Part shown: in pieces, positions 1 to 5,495 of the stretch
Numbering within the stretch: the stretch's first letter is position 1
Layout: the number at the start of each line of letters is the position of its first letter
From: JASFEQ01 sp050122535
Lineage (GTDB): Bacteria; Desulfobacterota; DSM-4660; Desulfatiglandales; HGW-15
Assembly (NCBI GenBank): GCA_050122535.1
Contig: JASFIT010000205.1
Location: forward strand, 1-8,122
Direction: 5' to 3'
DNA: 8,122 bases
Program-made: the position numbers and the translations under genes
The notes under the pieces: model-generated
Database searches by the model: none
Told to the model about the DNA's origin: nothing
Seen by the model: the letters and a program-made list of their open reading frames with translations, nothing else

Positions 1-210
1 ACAAAACATGCTGCCATAAATATGAGGCTCAACCAGACTGGAAGGTTTATGCCCTCCCAGAATCCTGACAGGGAGAATGTCCGCAGCGTAAAATATCTCC
101 ACTGGTGCGTAGGTGCAAAGGTACCCTACCACTTTCCCACCCGTTCTTTCCTTCCACGCCCGGGCATAATCATGCCTCTTATCGACCCAATCTTTGAATT
201 TCTGATCCAA
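1..210 (-). CDS. 2-hydroxyacyl-CoA dehydratase / benzoyl-CoA reductase-type subunit (HgdB/BcrB/BcrC family), N-terminal part
   Basis: Only the first 70 codons are present; the gene continues past the left edge. The translation opens with a charged helix and then carries the segment GYLCTYAPVEIFYAADILPV (residues 29-48) followed by RILGG. This is the typical N-terminal signature of the HgdB/BcrB/BcrC/FldB-FldC family, whose members bind a [4Fe-4S] cluster and, after ATP-driven one-electron activation, dehydrate 2-hydroxyacyl-CoA or reduce the benzoyl-CoA ring. Cys32 sits where these proteins have a conserved cysteine and is a candidate cluster ligand. The start is TTG at 210: an in-frame TAA lies two codons upstream and a strong ribosome site precedes it. 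It lies 117 bases downstream of the CoA-transferase gene on the same strand, which fits a CoA-ester pathway. The second subunit and the ATPase activator are not visible, so dehydratase and ring reductase cannot be told apart. Confidence 0.85.
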   Translation of the reverse strand, partial: MDQKFKDWVDKRHDYARAWKERTGGKVVGYLCTYAPVEIFYAADILPVRILGGHKPSSLVEPHIYGSMFC

Positions 211-217
211 TTCTTAA

Positions 218-225
218 CCTCCTCC
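218..225 (-). promoter_or_regulatory. Ribosome binding site fixing a TTG start
   Basis: On the minus strand GGAGGAGG is followed after 7 bases (TTAAGAA) by TTG at 210. There is no ATG or GTG alternative before codon 27, and the frame is closed by TAA just upstream, so this strong Shine-Dalgarno sequence decides the TTG start of the HgdB/BcrC-type gene. Confidence 0.8.
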
Positions 226-272
226 GGTGATCCAGACCGATACAAACCCAAAAATTTTCTTATGGCTATATG

Positions 273-300
273 CGTCATTCCCGCGAAAGCGGGAATCCAG
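273..300. repeat. Short palindromic intergenic repeat (REP-like)
   Basis: Perfect 8-bp arms ATTCCCGC (277-284) and GCGGGAAT (289-296) enclose GAAA, flanked by CGTC and CCAG. This is a stable hairpin in either transcript, in the gap between the CoA-transferase and the HgdB/BcrC-type gene. Units of this CGTCATTCCCGCG...CGGGAATCCAG form are common dispersed intergenic repeats in many proteobacterial-type genomes. Only one copy is in the window, so dispersal is inferred. It is not followed by a T-run on the minus strand, so it is not a typical intrinsic terminator, though it could stabilise or trim the mRNA between the two genes. Beside it, a 6-bp inverted repeat (GTTGTT 315-320, AACAAC 322-327) directly follows the CoA-transferase stop. 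Confidence 0.6.
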
Positions 301-327
301 CCTGTTCAAAATTTGTTGTTTAACAAC

Positions 328-1623
328 CTACTCGTACTGAAAAGATTCATTCATAGATAGCCTTAGTTCTTCTCGGAAGTCAGGGTGCGCAATTTCACAA
401 ATGGCCTCTGCCCTCTCTCGGGCCGTCTTCCCGCTCAAATGTGCAATCCCAAATTCACTCACCAAGTAGTCGATATCGGCCCTCGTGGTGGTTACAGGCG
501 CGCCCGGGGAAAGGCTGGGAACAATTCGCGAGACTTTACCGTCTCTAACGGTGGAGGGAAAACAAAAAATCACTTTCCCATCCTCAGAGGCCCGGGCTCC
601 CCGAACAAAATCCATCATCCCCCCTATCCCGTTCACTAAGGAACCGTCCACTGTTTCCGAATTCACTTGCCCCAAAAGATCCACCTGCAAAGCCACATTC
701 AATGACACAAATCCCTTCAATTTTTTCAGCACAGAAATATTATGGGTATAGGAAGCGGGGTAAAATTCTACGACAGGATTATCGTTTATGAAATCATAGA
801 GGTTTTGGGTACCGATCGCTGAGGTGCATACGATTTTTTCCCTGTTTATTGTCTTCGTTTCTCCTGTAAGTGATCCCTTTCTTGCAAGCTCCATAACAGG
901 ATCATTTATGAGTCCACTATGGATACCCAGGTCTTTTTTATGGAGCAACCCCGCTAAAATCGCTGACTGAATCTTGCCTGGCCCAAACTGGAGAACCGAC
1001 CCGTCCGGAATGAGTTGGGCACAAAATTCTGCAATCGTTCGCTCTGTTTCTCCGGGCTGAGAAACCCTGTATTCTGGGAGAGGCCGCTCGGTTTCAACGA
1101 CAAAGTTGAAAACTGATTCGTGAATCAGAGAGTCTCCATAGGTGTGAGGCATTCGTGAATTAATTTCAGCGATGACCAGGGGGGCCGCAGCAACCACTTC
1201 AGGATAATATTCGATGGACACGCCAAAACTACAGTGGCCATCCTTATCAGGTGGTGACGCCTGGATAAGCGCCACGTCTAATGGTAATGTTCCATTGGAA
1301 AAAAGGGAGGCAATCTCAGAAAAGTGGCAGGGCAGATAAGAGGCCTGCTTACGTCTTATTGCCTCACGCAGGGATCCCACTGAGAAGGTCTTGATGGAAA
1401 AAGATCCCTGGGCCTCTTCAGTGCCGTAAAGGGGTTCACTGATGGGGAATGAGGTATAAATGGTGATACCGTCTAGGCGAGCCCTTTGCTCCACCATTTC
1501 TTTGACCAAACCATGGGGCTCGGCCGCCATTCCGCCGATGACCAGATGATCTCCTGGTCGGATATGGGAAATGGCCTCACTGGCGCCAACATTTTTCGGT
1601 TTGCCTGCAGGTTCCTCCATCAT
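328..1623 (-). CDS. Acetyl-CoA hydrolase/transferase family protein (4-hydroxybutyrate CoA-transferase-like)
   Basis: A 431-residue protein (numbered from ATG 1623) with the two-domain fold of the Cat1/AbfT CoA-transferase group, expected to move CoA between an acyl-CoA and a free acid in the cytoplasm. Visible family blocks are RPGDHLVIGG near residue 22, FGPGKIQ near 213-219, LGIHSGLINDP near 232-242, VDLLGQVNSE near 314-323, GIGGMMDF at 332-339 and the C-terminal DIDYLVSEFGIAHL...IAHPDFREEL. The catalytic glutamate of 4-hydroxybutyrate CoA-transferase (motif HTEM, about residue 238) is replaced here: the aligned position, residue 237, is glycine (GGA at 913-915). A hydrolase, an atypical transferase or a non-catalytic role is therefore possible. 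The reading frame stays open to a TTG at 1689, but that start has no ribosome site and adds 22 residues beyond the usual family start; ATG 1623 has only a weak site (GGAACAGAG). The gene probably heads a leftward unit with the HgdB/BcrC-type gene, driven by the promoter and operator at 1741-1788. Confidence 0.85.
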   Translation of the reverse strand: MMEEPAGKPKNVGASEAISHIRPGDHLVIGGMAAEPHGLVKEMVEQRARLDGITIYTSFPISEPLYGTEEAQGSFSIKTFSVGSLREAIRRKQASYLPCHFSEIASLFSNGTLPLDVALIQASPPDKDGHCSFGVSIEYYPEVVAAAPLVIAEINSRMPHTYGDSLIHESVFNFVVETERPLPEYRVSQPGETERTIAEFCAQLIPDGSVLQFGPGKIQSAILAGLLHKKDLGIHSGLINDPVMELARKGSLTGETKTINREKIVCTSAIGTQNLYDFINDNPVVEFYPASYTHNISVLKKLKGFVSLNVALQVDLLGQVNSETVDGSLVNGIGGMMDFVRGARASEDGKVIFCFPSTVRDGKVSRIVPSLSPGAPVTTTRADIDYLVSEFGIAHLSGKTARERAEAICEIAHPDFREELRLSMNESFQYE

Positions 1624-1740
1624 CTCTGTTCCAAACTTAACCTCTGGTCTAAGCCACCAAAATGGTCGGTGGTCATTGACATTTTTCAAGAAATTGCTTT
1701 TATCTTAAACGAACGCTTGGGGGATAACGAATGATTGGAA

Positions 1741-1766
1741 TATATGAACGAATGTTCGTTTTTATA
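1741..1766. promoter_or_regulatory. Palindromic operator, TetR/AcrR type
   Basis: The core AACGAA-TG-TTCGTT (1747-1760) is a perfect 6-2-6 inverted repeat, extended by outer TATA arms at 1741-1744 and 1763-1766 with two unpaired positions between arm and core. The size and symmetry are those of TetR/AcrR-family operators, which often control acyl-CoA genes. It covers the -10 element and predicted start point of the leftward promoter, where a bound dimer would repress. Two further direct half-sites (1708-1713 and 1726-1731) lie downstream; the AACGAATG at 1726 is exactly 21 bp, two helical turns, from the one at 1747. The identity of the regulator is inference. Confidence 0.55.
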
Positions 1767-1788
1767 CCGTGGGAATCTCATTTGTCAA
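1761..1788 (-). promoter_or_regulatory. Sigma-70 promoter for the CoA-transferase gene
   Basis: On the minus strand a perfect TTGACA (-35, 1788-1783) is followed after 16 bp by TATAAA (-10, 1766-1761), placing transcription start near 1754. This leaves a leader of about 130 bases to ATG 1623, or about 65 to TTG 1689. The -10 box and start point overlap the palindromic operator at 1741-1766, so the unit is probably repressed by a ligand-responsive regulator. Confidence 0.65.
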
Positions 1789-1811
1789 TGGAAAAATCCC
1801 CCCATTTCCCT

Positions 1812-1892
1812 TTTAGAACAAGCCATGCAGGGATAGCAGAGAGAGCTGAGGTTTCGGTCAAGACCAGTGGCCTCTTCAAAAACGGTAAGAAA
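1812..1892 (+). pseudogene. Relic resembling a TetR-family helix-turn-helix
   Basis: In the frame starting at TTT 1812 the translation runs F-R-T-S-H-A-G, then IAERAEVSVKT, then SGLFKNGKK. The TetR consensus has T-S, three residues, IAERAGVSxGT, four residues, then F-K-x-K. The match holds from T-S through IAERA-VS to T, and one residue is missing between T and the F-K. Neither the preceding helix (usually A-x-x-L-F-x-x-x-G) nor any ligand-binding domain can be found upstream or downstream in any frame. I read it as a remnant of a regulator gene that would have been divergent from the CoA-transferase and next to its own operator. With only about 27 residues, chance resemblance is possible. 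Confidence 0.35.
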
Positions 1893-1992
1893 TGTGGGAT
1901 AGGCGTAGGTAGAGAATTATTTTGGTTTCCAGATTCATCTTGGACTGAGATAACCTTATGTCGTAAGCTTGGCCGCTAAGATAATGAAATGA

Positions 1993-1999
1993 GGGAGGT
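1993..1999 (+). promoter_or_regulatory. Ribosome binding site fixing a GTG start
   Basis: GGGAGGT ends 8 bases before GTG at 2008, within the sequence GAGGGAGGTATTTTGCC. The GTG places the first cluster cysteine at residue 10, as expected for cytoplasmic members of this family without a signal peptide. Confidence 0.75.
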
Positions 2000-2007
2000 A
2001 TTTTGCC

Positions 2008-4260
2008 GTGCCTGCTGAAGTCAGGAGCGCAGTGTGCGAGTTCTGCAATCCCCGGTGTCGCATCCTGGTCCATAGCGAGAGTGGGAAGCTTACAAAAATG
2101 GAGGAGGACAGCTCACATCCCAGGGCAGCCACGGTATGGCCCCCGATCAAGGCCTGCCCCCGGTTCCGCGGGGCCAAGGAGTTCATGTACCACCCGGGCC
2201 GCCTCAGCTTTCCCCTAAAGCGGGCCGGGAAAAAGGGTGAGGGAAAGTGGAAGCAGATCTCCTGGGAGCAGGCCTTTGAGGAGATGGCAGGGAAGTTGGC
2301 AGAACTCCGGGGTAAGTATGGAGCGGAGACATTGGCCAGTCACTGTGGCACCCTGAGGACAACCATGTGGGTGCTCTGCCGGTTTTTGAATCTGTTCGGT
2401 ACCCCAAACATTGTAAACCCCGCCAATGTTTGCCATGCCCCATGTATCAACATGGGCACAGCCATGCTCGGTTGGCCCCCTATCAATCGAACCTTTCTGA
2501 GGTTTGAGAAAGGCGCCAAGGATAAGATGCCAACCAAATGCGTTCTACTCATCGGGATAAATCCGCCCGAGAGCAGGCCCCATATGTGGAAGTCCATACG
2601 TGATGCCAAGGCGCAGGGCGTCAAACTCATCGTCATCGATCCACGGAGAACTGAGTCGGCGGAGCTGGCAGACATCTGGCTTCAGCTTAGGCCGGGCACC
2701 GATACTGCTCTGCTCATGTCCATGATAAACGTGATCATCGAAGAGGGCCTATACGACAAAGAATTCGTGGGTAAGTGGTGCCACGGCTTGTCTCAGCTCC
2801 GGGAGAGGGCCCAGGCCTATGCGCCTGAGAGCGTGGCCCAGATCACCTGGATACCGGCTGACAGGATCAGGGAGGCTGCCAGGACGTATGCTCAGAATGC
2901 GCCCACAATTACCACCAATGGGATGGGACTGGAGCAACAGAGCAACGCCATTGCAGGCATCCAGGCCAAGTTCATATTGAGCTTGTTGACGGGGAGCATC
3001 GACGTTCCTGGAGGCGACTATATGCCCGGGCCGGTAAGATGCGTGACCGAGCCGGAAATGGAACTCAGCGAGAAGCTATCGCCTGAGCAGAAGAAGAAGC
3101 AAATAGGGACAGACCGCTTTAGATTTATCGGCATGCCGGGCCGGGATGCCATTCTGCCCCATGTCATCAGGGTCTGGGGCAAGGCGTTCTCTCTGCAGGG
3201 TGCCACGGCAGCCGCTCACCATCCCAGCGTTTATCGGGCGATACTTACGAACGAGCCCTATCCGGTGAGGGCCATGATTGGCGTTGCCAGCAATCCCATG
3301 ATCACCGAGCCCAATGTCAAACTGATCTATAAGGCATTGAAGAGCCTGGACCTGTATGTGGTACAGGATTTCTGGCTGACCCCGTCTGCCGAACTGGCCG
3401 ACTATGTCCTTCCCGTGACCTCATGGTTGGAAAGACCCTACCTGGGGAATGGAGCGGGAACGCTGAATACCCTTCTGGGCGGAGACAAGGCCTTGCCATC
3501 CACAATACCCGGGGAATATGACCGCAAGACAGACTATGAGATCCTACGCGGGCTTGGCCTCAGGCTTGGTCAGGAGGCGTACTGGCCTTGGGAAGACCTG
3601 GAGCAGGCCTATGACCATATGCTCAGCCCTCTGGGCCAGACCTTCAAGTCGTTCATGGCCCAAGGGGGTTATGAAGCCCCTGCGCGGCGCTACCGCAAGT
3701 ATGAGCAGATGGGTTTTGGCACGCCCACAGGGAAAGCTGAACTACATTGCACCATCTTGGAAAAACTGGGATACGATCCCCTGCCATACTTTGAGGAGCC
3801 TCACGAAAGCCCCATCAGCAAGCCCGAGCTGGCCAGGGAATATCCTTTGATGTTGAGCACAGGGGGCAGAATCAGAGTCTATTTCCACTCCGAACATCGT
3901 CAAATTGATTCCATACGCCGCAGACACCCGCATCCGTTGGTGCAGATCAACCCTGAAACAGCGGCCAAACTGGGCATAGAGGATGGCGATTGGGTGTGGA
4001 TCGAATCGCCACGGGGCAGGGTAAGGATGAAATGCAAACTCTTCACCGGAATCGATCCCAGAATGGTCCACTGTGAGCACGGCTGGTGGTTCCCTGAGCT
4101 TCCTGGCGAGGAACCCTGGCTGCATGGGGTATGGGAGTCCAACGTCAATGTGCTCACAGATGACGATCCTGATGTTTGTGATAAAGCGGGCGGTGGCTGG
4201 CCTCTCAAATGGGGCTTGTGCCGGGTTTACAAGGCAAAGCCATTCAAGAGCCCTGAATAG
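2008..4260 (+). CDS. Molybdopterin (bis-MGD) oxidoreductase, cytoplasmic, acetylene hydratase-like group
   Basis: A 750-residue Mo/W-bis-MGD enzyme of the DMSO reductase superfamily. The N-terminus has a [4Fe-4S] motif, Cys10-x2-Cys13-x3-Cys17-x32-Cys50. Cys142 in NVCHAPC is the likely metal ligand, followed by His143 as in many redox-active members. Cofactor-binding segments follow: LIGINPPESR near 181-190, VIDPRRTESAELADIWLQLRPGTD (about 209-232), GSIDVPGGD near 329-337 and VASNPM near 426-431. The C-terminal dinucleotide-binding domain has STGGRIRVYFHSEHR near 617-631 and HGWWFPE near 691-697. There is no Tat signal, so it should act in the cytoplasm. Layout and motifs resemble Pelobacter acetylene hydratase, but the catalytic Asp after the second cluster Cys is Asn14 here, and the hydrophobic residue after the metal-ligand Cys is His. 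A redox or hydroxylating reaction is therefore more likely than acetylene hydration; the substrate is unknown. No Fe-S or membrane partner is adjacent. It is the only plus-strand gene in the window and appears more GC-rich than its neighbours. Confidence 0.85.
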   Translation: MPAEVRSAVCEFCNPRCRILVHSESGKLTKMEEDSSHPRAATVWPPIKACPRFRGAKEFMYHPGRLSFPLKRAGKKGEGKWKQISWEQAFEEMAGKLAELRGKYGAETLASHCGTLRTTMWVLCRFLNLFGTPNIVNPANVCHAPCINMGTAMLGWPPINRTFLRFEKGAKDKMPTKCVLLIGINPPESRPHMWKSIRDAKAQGVKLIVIDPRRTESAELADIWLQLRPGTDTALLMSMINVIIEEGLYDKEFVGKWCHGLSQLRERAQAYAPESVAQITWIPADRIREAARTYAQNAPTITTNGMGLEQQSNAIAGIQAKFILSLLTGSIDVPGGDYMPGPVRCVTEPEMELSEKLSPEQKKKQIGTDRFRFIGMPGRDAILPHVIRVWGKAFSLQGATAAAHHPSVYRAILTNEPYPVRAMIGVASNPMITEPNVKLIYKALKSLDLYVVQDFWLTPSAELADYVLPVTSWLERPYLGNGAGTLNTLLGGDKALPSTIPGEYDRKTDYEILRGLGLRLGQEAYWPWEDLEQAYDHMLSPLGQTFKSFMAQGGYEAPARRYRKYEQMGFGTPTGKAELHCTILEKLGYDPLPYFEEPHESPISKPELAREYPLMLSTGGRIRVYFHSEHRQIDSIRRRHPHPLVQINPETAAKLGIEDGDWVWIESPRGRVRMKCKLFTGIDPRMVHCEHGWWFPELPGEEPWLHGVWESNVNVLTDDDPDVCDKAGGGWPLKWGLCRVYKAKPFKSPE

Positions 4261-4339
4261 CGGGCTGATTGAGTGAATCTTTTGTCGTTGTTTGTCTCAC
4301 CGGCCCAGTCTATGATGTGGCCAGGCTCGATCTATGTTG

Positions 4340-5272
4340 CTACAAACCACGCAGAAATTCAGGACGAAGCTGACTTGGATCGTTTATGGCAGACCGAATC
4401 GTCCTTAACAGCCTCTCTTTGTCTTGTGGGAGGGTTCCGCGAAGGGGCAAATAATTTGAGGCATGATTTGTGCGGAATTCGACAGGCCCGGGGGCATCGA
4501 TGTTCTGTATCATCAATTCCAGTTCTTTTAATATCTCATTGGGATCTGTGACAAGCTCAAATTCACCCCGTTTCACCATGTCATCCAATGGCGTACCTGG
4601 AACGACCATGAGCGTAAGGGCGGCAAAATAGGTGGGATTCATGGCACCGGCTGCTTTTCCGGTATTGATGGCGTGCTGCTCATACAATTTTCTGCCGCCG
4701 AGTCCGATAATGACGGTCACGGAAGTCTGGATTCCCGCCCTGTTCGCCTTGACAACAGCATCAATCTGATCCTGAACCGTCGCCCCCTTATTCATCAGAT
4801 CCAAGGTTTCCTGGTCACCGCTTTCCAGACCAATGAAAACAAGCTTAAGTCCCGCTTCACGCAGTTGAGTGAGCTCTTCATCGCTTTTTCGCAAGATATC
4901 ATCACAACAGGCATAGCATGATACCTGCTTGAGACGTGGAAATAATTCATAACACCTTTTCAGGATCTTCAAAAGCTCTGAAGTCTTCATGATCAGTGCA
5001 TTTGAATCCAGCAGAAAGATCTTTTCTACCCCGCTCCCGTACTGCCTGCGTCCGATTTCAATATCTTCGATGATTTCATCTGTTGGTCGAATCCTGAACC
5101 GCTTTTCAGGTATTGTCTTGTGAAACAGGGGCGAACCGCAAAAATGACACTTGCCCGCTGCGGCTGCCGAACACCCTACCGTCGCTTGGATCAATAGAGA
5201 ATATGCCTCGCTGGGAGGTCGATATACTGGCTCGGCATAGTAGATCTCCGTCCTTTTGGCTTGATTATTCAT
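4340..5272 (-). CDS. Radical SAM protein with CX7CX2C cluster motif
   Basis: A 310-residue radical SAM enzyme of the YgiQ/COG1032-like type, without a B12 domain. The conserved opening EPVYRPPSEAYSLLIQATVG leads into the cluster cysteines Cys34, Cys42 and Cys45 (GCSAAAAGKCHFCG), which should bind a [4Fe-4S] cluster and S-adenosylmethionine. Relatives usually have CX3CX2C or CX4CX2C, so there is an extra Ala-rich loop (GCA GCC GCA GCG). Later family blocks include FRIRPTDEIIEDI (about 59-71), FIGLESGD, VPGTPLDD and the C-terminal RTNHASNYLPLRGTLPQDKE, so the fold appears intact. The reaction is not known. ATG 5272 is preceded by GAGG at 12 bases, a rather long spacing. The gene has its own promoter at 5353-5380 and is probably not part of the upstream AOR operon. 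It converges on the Mo/W gene across a 79-base gap in which I see no clear terminator. Confidence 0.85.
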   Translation of the reverse strand: MNNQAKRTEIYYAEPVYRPPSEAYSLLIQATVGCSAAAAGKCHFCGSPLFHKTIPEKRFRIRPTDEIIEDIEIGRRQYGSGVEKIFLLDSNALIMKTSELLKILKRCYELFPRLKQVSCYACCDDILRKSDEELTQLREAGLKLVFIGLESGDQETLDLMNKGATVQDQIDAVVKANRAGIQTSVTVIIGLGGRKLYEQHAINTGKAAGAMNPTYFAALTLMVVPGTPLDDMVKRGEFELVTDPNEILKELELMIQNIDAPGPVEFRTNHASNYLPLRGTLPQDKERLLRTIRSAINDPSQLRPEFLRGL

Positions 5273-5352
5273 ATTAGACTCATACCTCGTGTTTCTTTTT
5301 CTGCAGATTCTGATAAAGGACCTTTGGGATTCCCTTTACAGGGCACCATACC

Positions 5353-5380
5353 ATTATAACATGTCCACGTGATGTTCCAG
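5353..5380 (-). promoter_or_regulatory. Extended -10 promoter for the radical SAM gene
   Basis: On the minus strand a perfect TATAAT (5358-5353) is preceded by TG-T, forming an extended -10 (TGTTATAAT). At 16 bp upstream is CTGGAA (5380-5375), a poor -35, as is usual with extended -10 promoters. The predicted start is near 5346, about 75 bases before the ATG at 5272. Confidence 0.5.
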
Positions 5381-5412
5381 AATTTGCTTGACTAATATGG
5401 CAGCAAAACAAG

Positions 5413-5453
5413 GTCATTGCGAGGAACCCCGCATCAGCGGGGGTCGCAATGAC
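5413..5453. repeat. Long imperfect inverted repeat in the HADH-radical SAM gap
   Basis: Outer 10-bp arms GTCATTGCGA (5413-5422) and TCGCAATGAC (5444-5453) pair perfectly. Inner 6-bp arms CCCCGC (5427-5432) and GCGGGG (5437-5442) pair around ATCA, leaving GGAA and G unpaired. The unit resembles the widespread GTCATTGCGAGG... dispersed intergenic repeats. It lies 42 bases downstream of the 3-hydroxyacyl-CoA dehydrogenase stop. It has no T-run, so it more likely protects the 3' end of the operon mRNA, or is a mobile-derived repeat, than acts as an intrinsic terminator. The rest of the 223-base gap holds the promoter above and nothing else I recognise. Confidence 0.65.
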
Positions 5454-5495
5454 GAAAAGGGGTCGTGACACAGACTCGATGGTAAGGAAGAGGGA

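Larger units (their letters stand above)
1624..2007. other. Divergent control region between the CoA-transferase and the Mo/W oxidoreductase genes
   Basis: These 384 bases hold no complete gene. From left to right they contain a possible 22-codon extension of the CoA-transferase (to 1689), three copies of the half-site AACGAA (1708-1713, 1726-1731, 1747-1752), a TetR-type palindrome, a leftward sigma-70 promoter, a short TetR-helix-like coding relic and the ribosome site of the plus-strand gene. I could not find a convincing -35/-10 pair for the plus-strand gene in 1890-1990. An open plus-strand frame at 1731-1979 has no ribosome site and runs through the operator, so I do not treat it as a gene. 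Confidence 0.6.

Noticed and set aside
22..360. Plus-strand frame of 112 codons at the left edge
   Set aside because: It lies opposite the HgdB/BcrC-type gene and translates the palindromic repeat; the minus-strand frame has clear family motifs and a strong ribosome site.
1731..1979. Open plus-strand frame of 82 codons between the divergent genes
   Set aside because: It has no ribosome site, its start runs through the operator, and only the short TetR-like stretch resembles anything. I keep that stretch as a relic rather than call an intact gene.
2008..4260. Acetylene hydratase as the name of the Mo/W enzyme
   Set aside because: The catalytic Asp is Asn14 and the hydrophobic residue after the metal-ligand Cys is His143; only the group resemblance is kept.
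4261..4339. Possible bidirectional terminator between the convergent genes
   Set aside because: No stem with a following T-run could be found on either strand.
4273..4551. Plus-strand frame after the Mo/W gene
   Set aside because: It overlaps the C-terminus of the radical SAM gene on the other strand and has no recognisable motif.
5269..5283. Four-codon upstream frame (ATG 5283) overlapping the radical SAM start
   Set aside because: Its Shine-Dalgarno spacing is one base, so it is unlikely to be translated; treated as chance.
5280..5471. Minus-strand frame of 63 codons upstream of the radical SAM gene
   Set aside because: It is largely a translation of the inverted repeat and runs through the promoter; there is no ribosome site.
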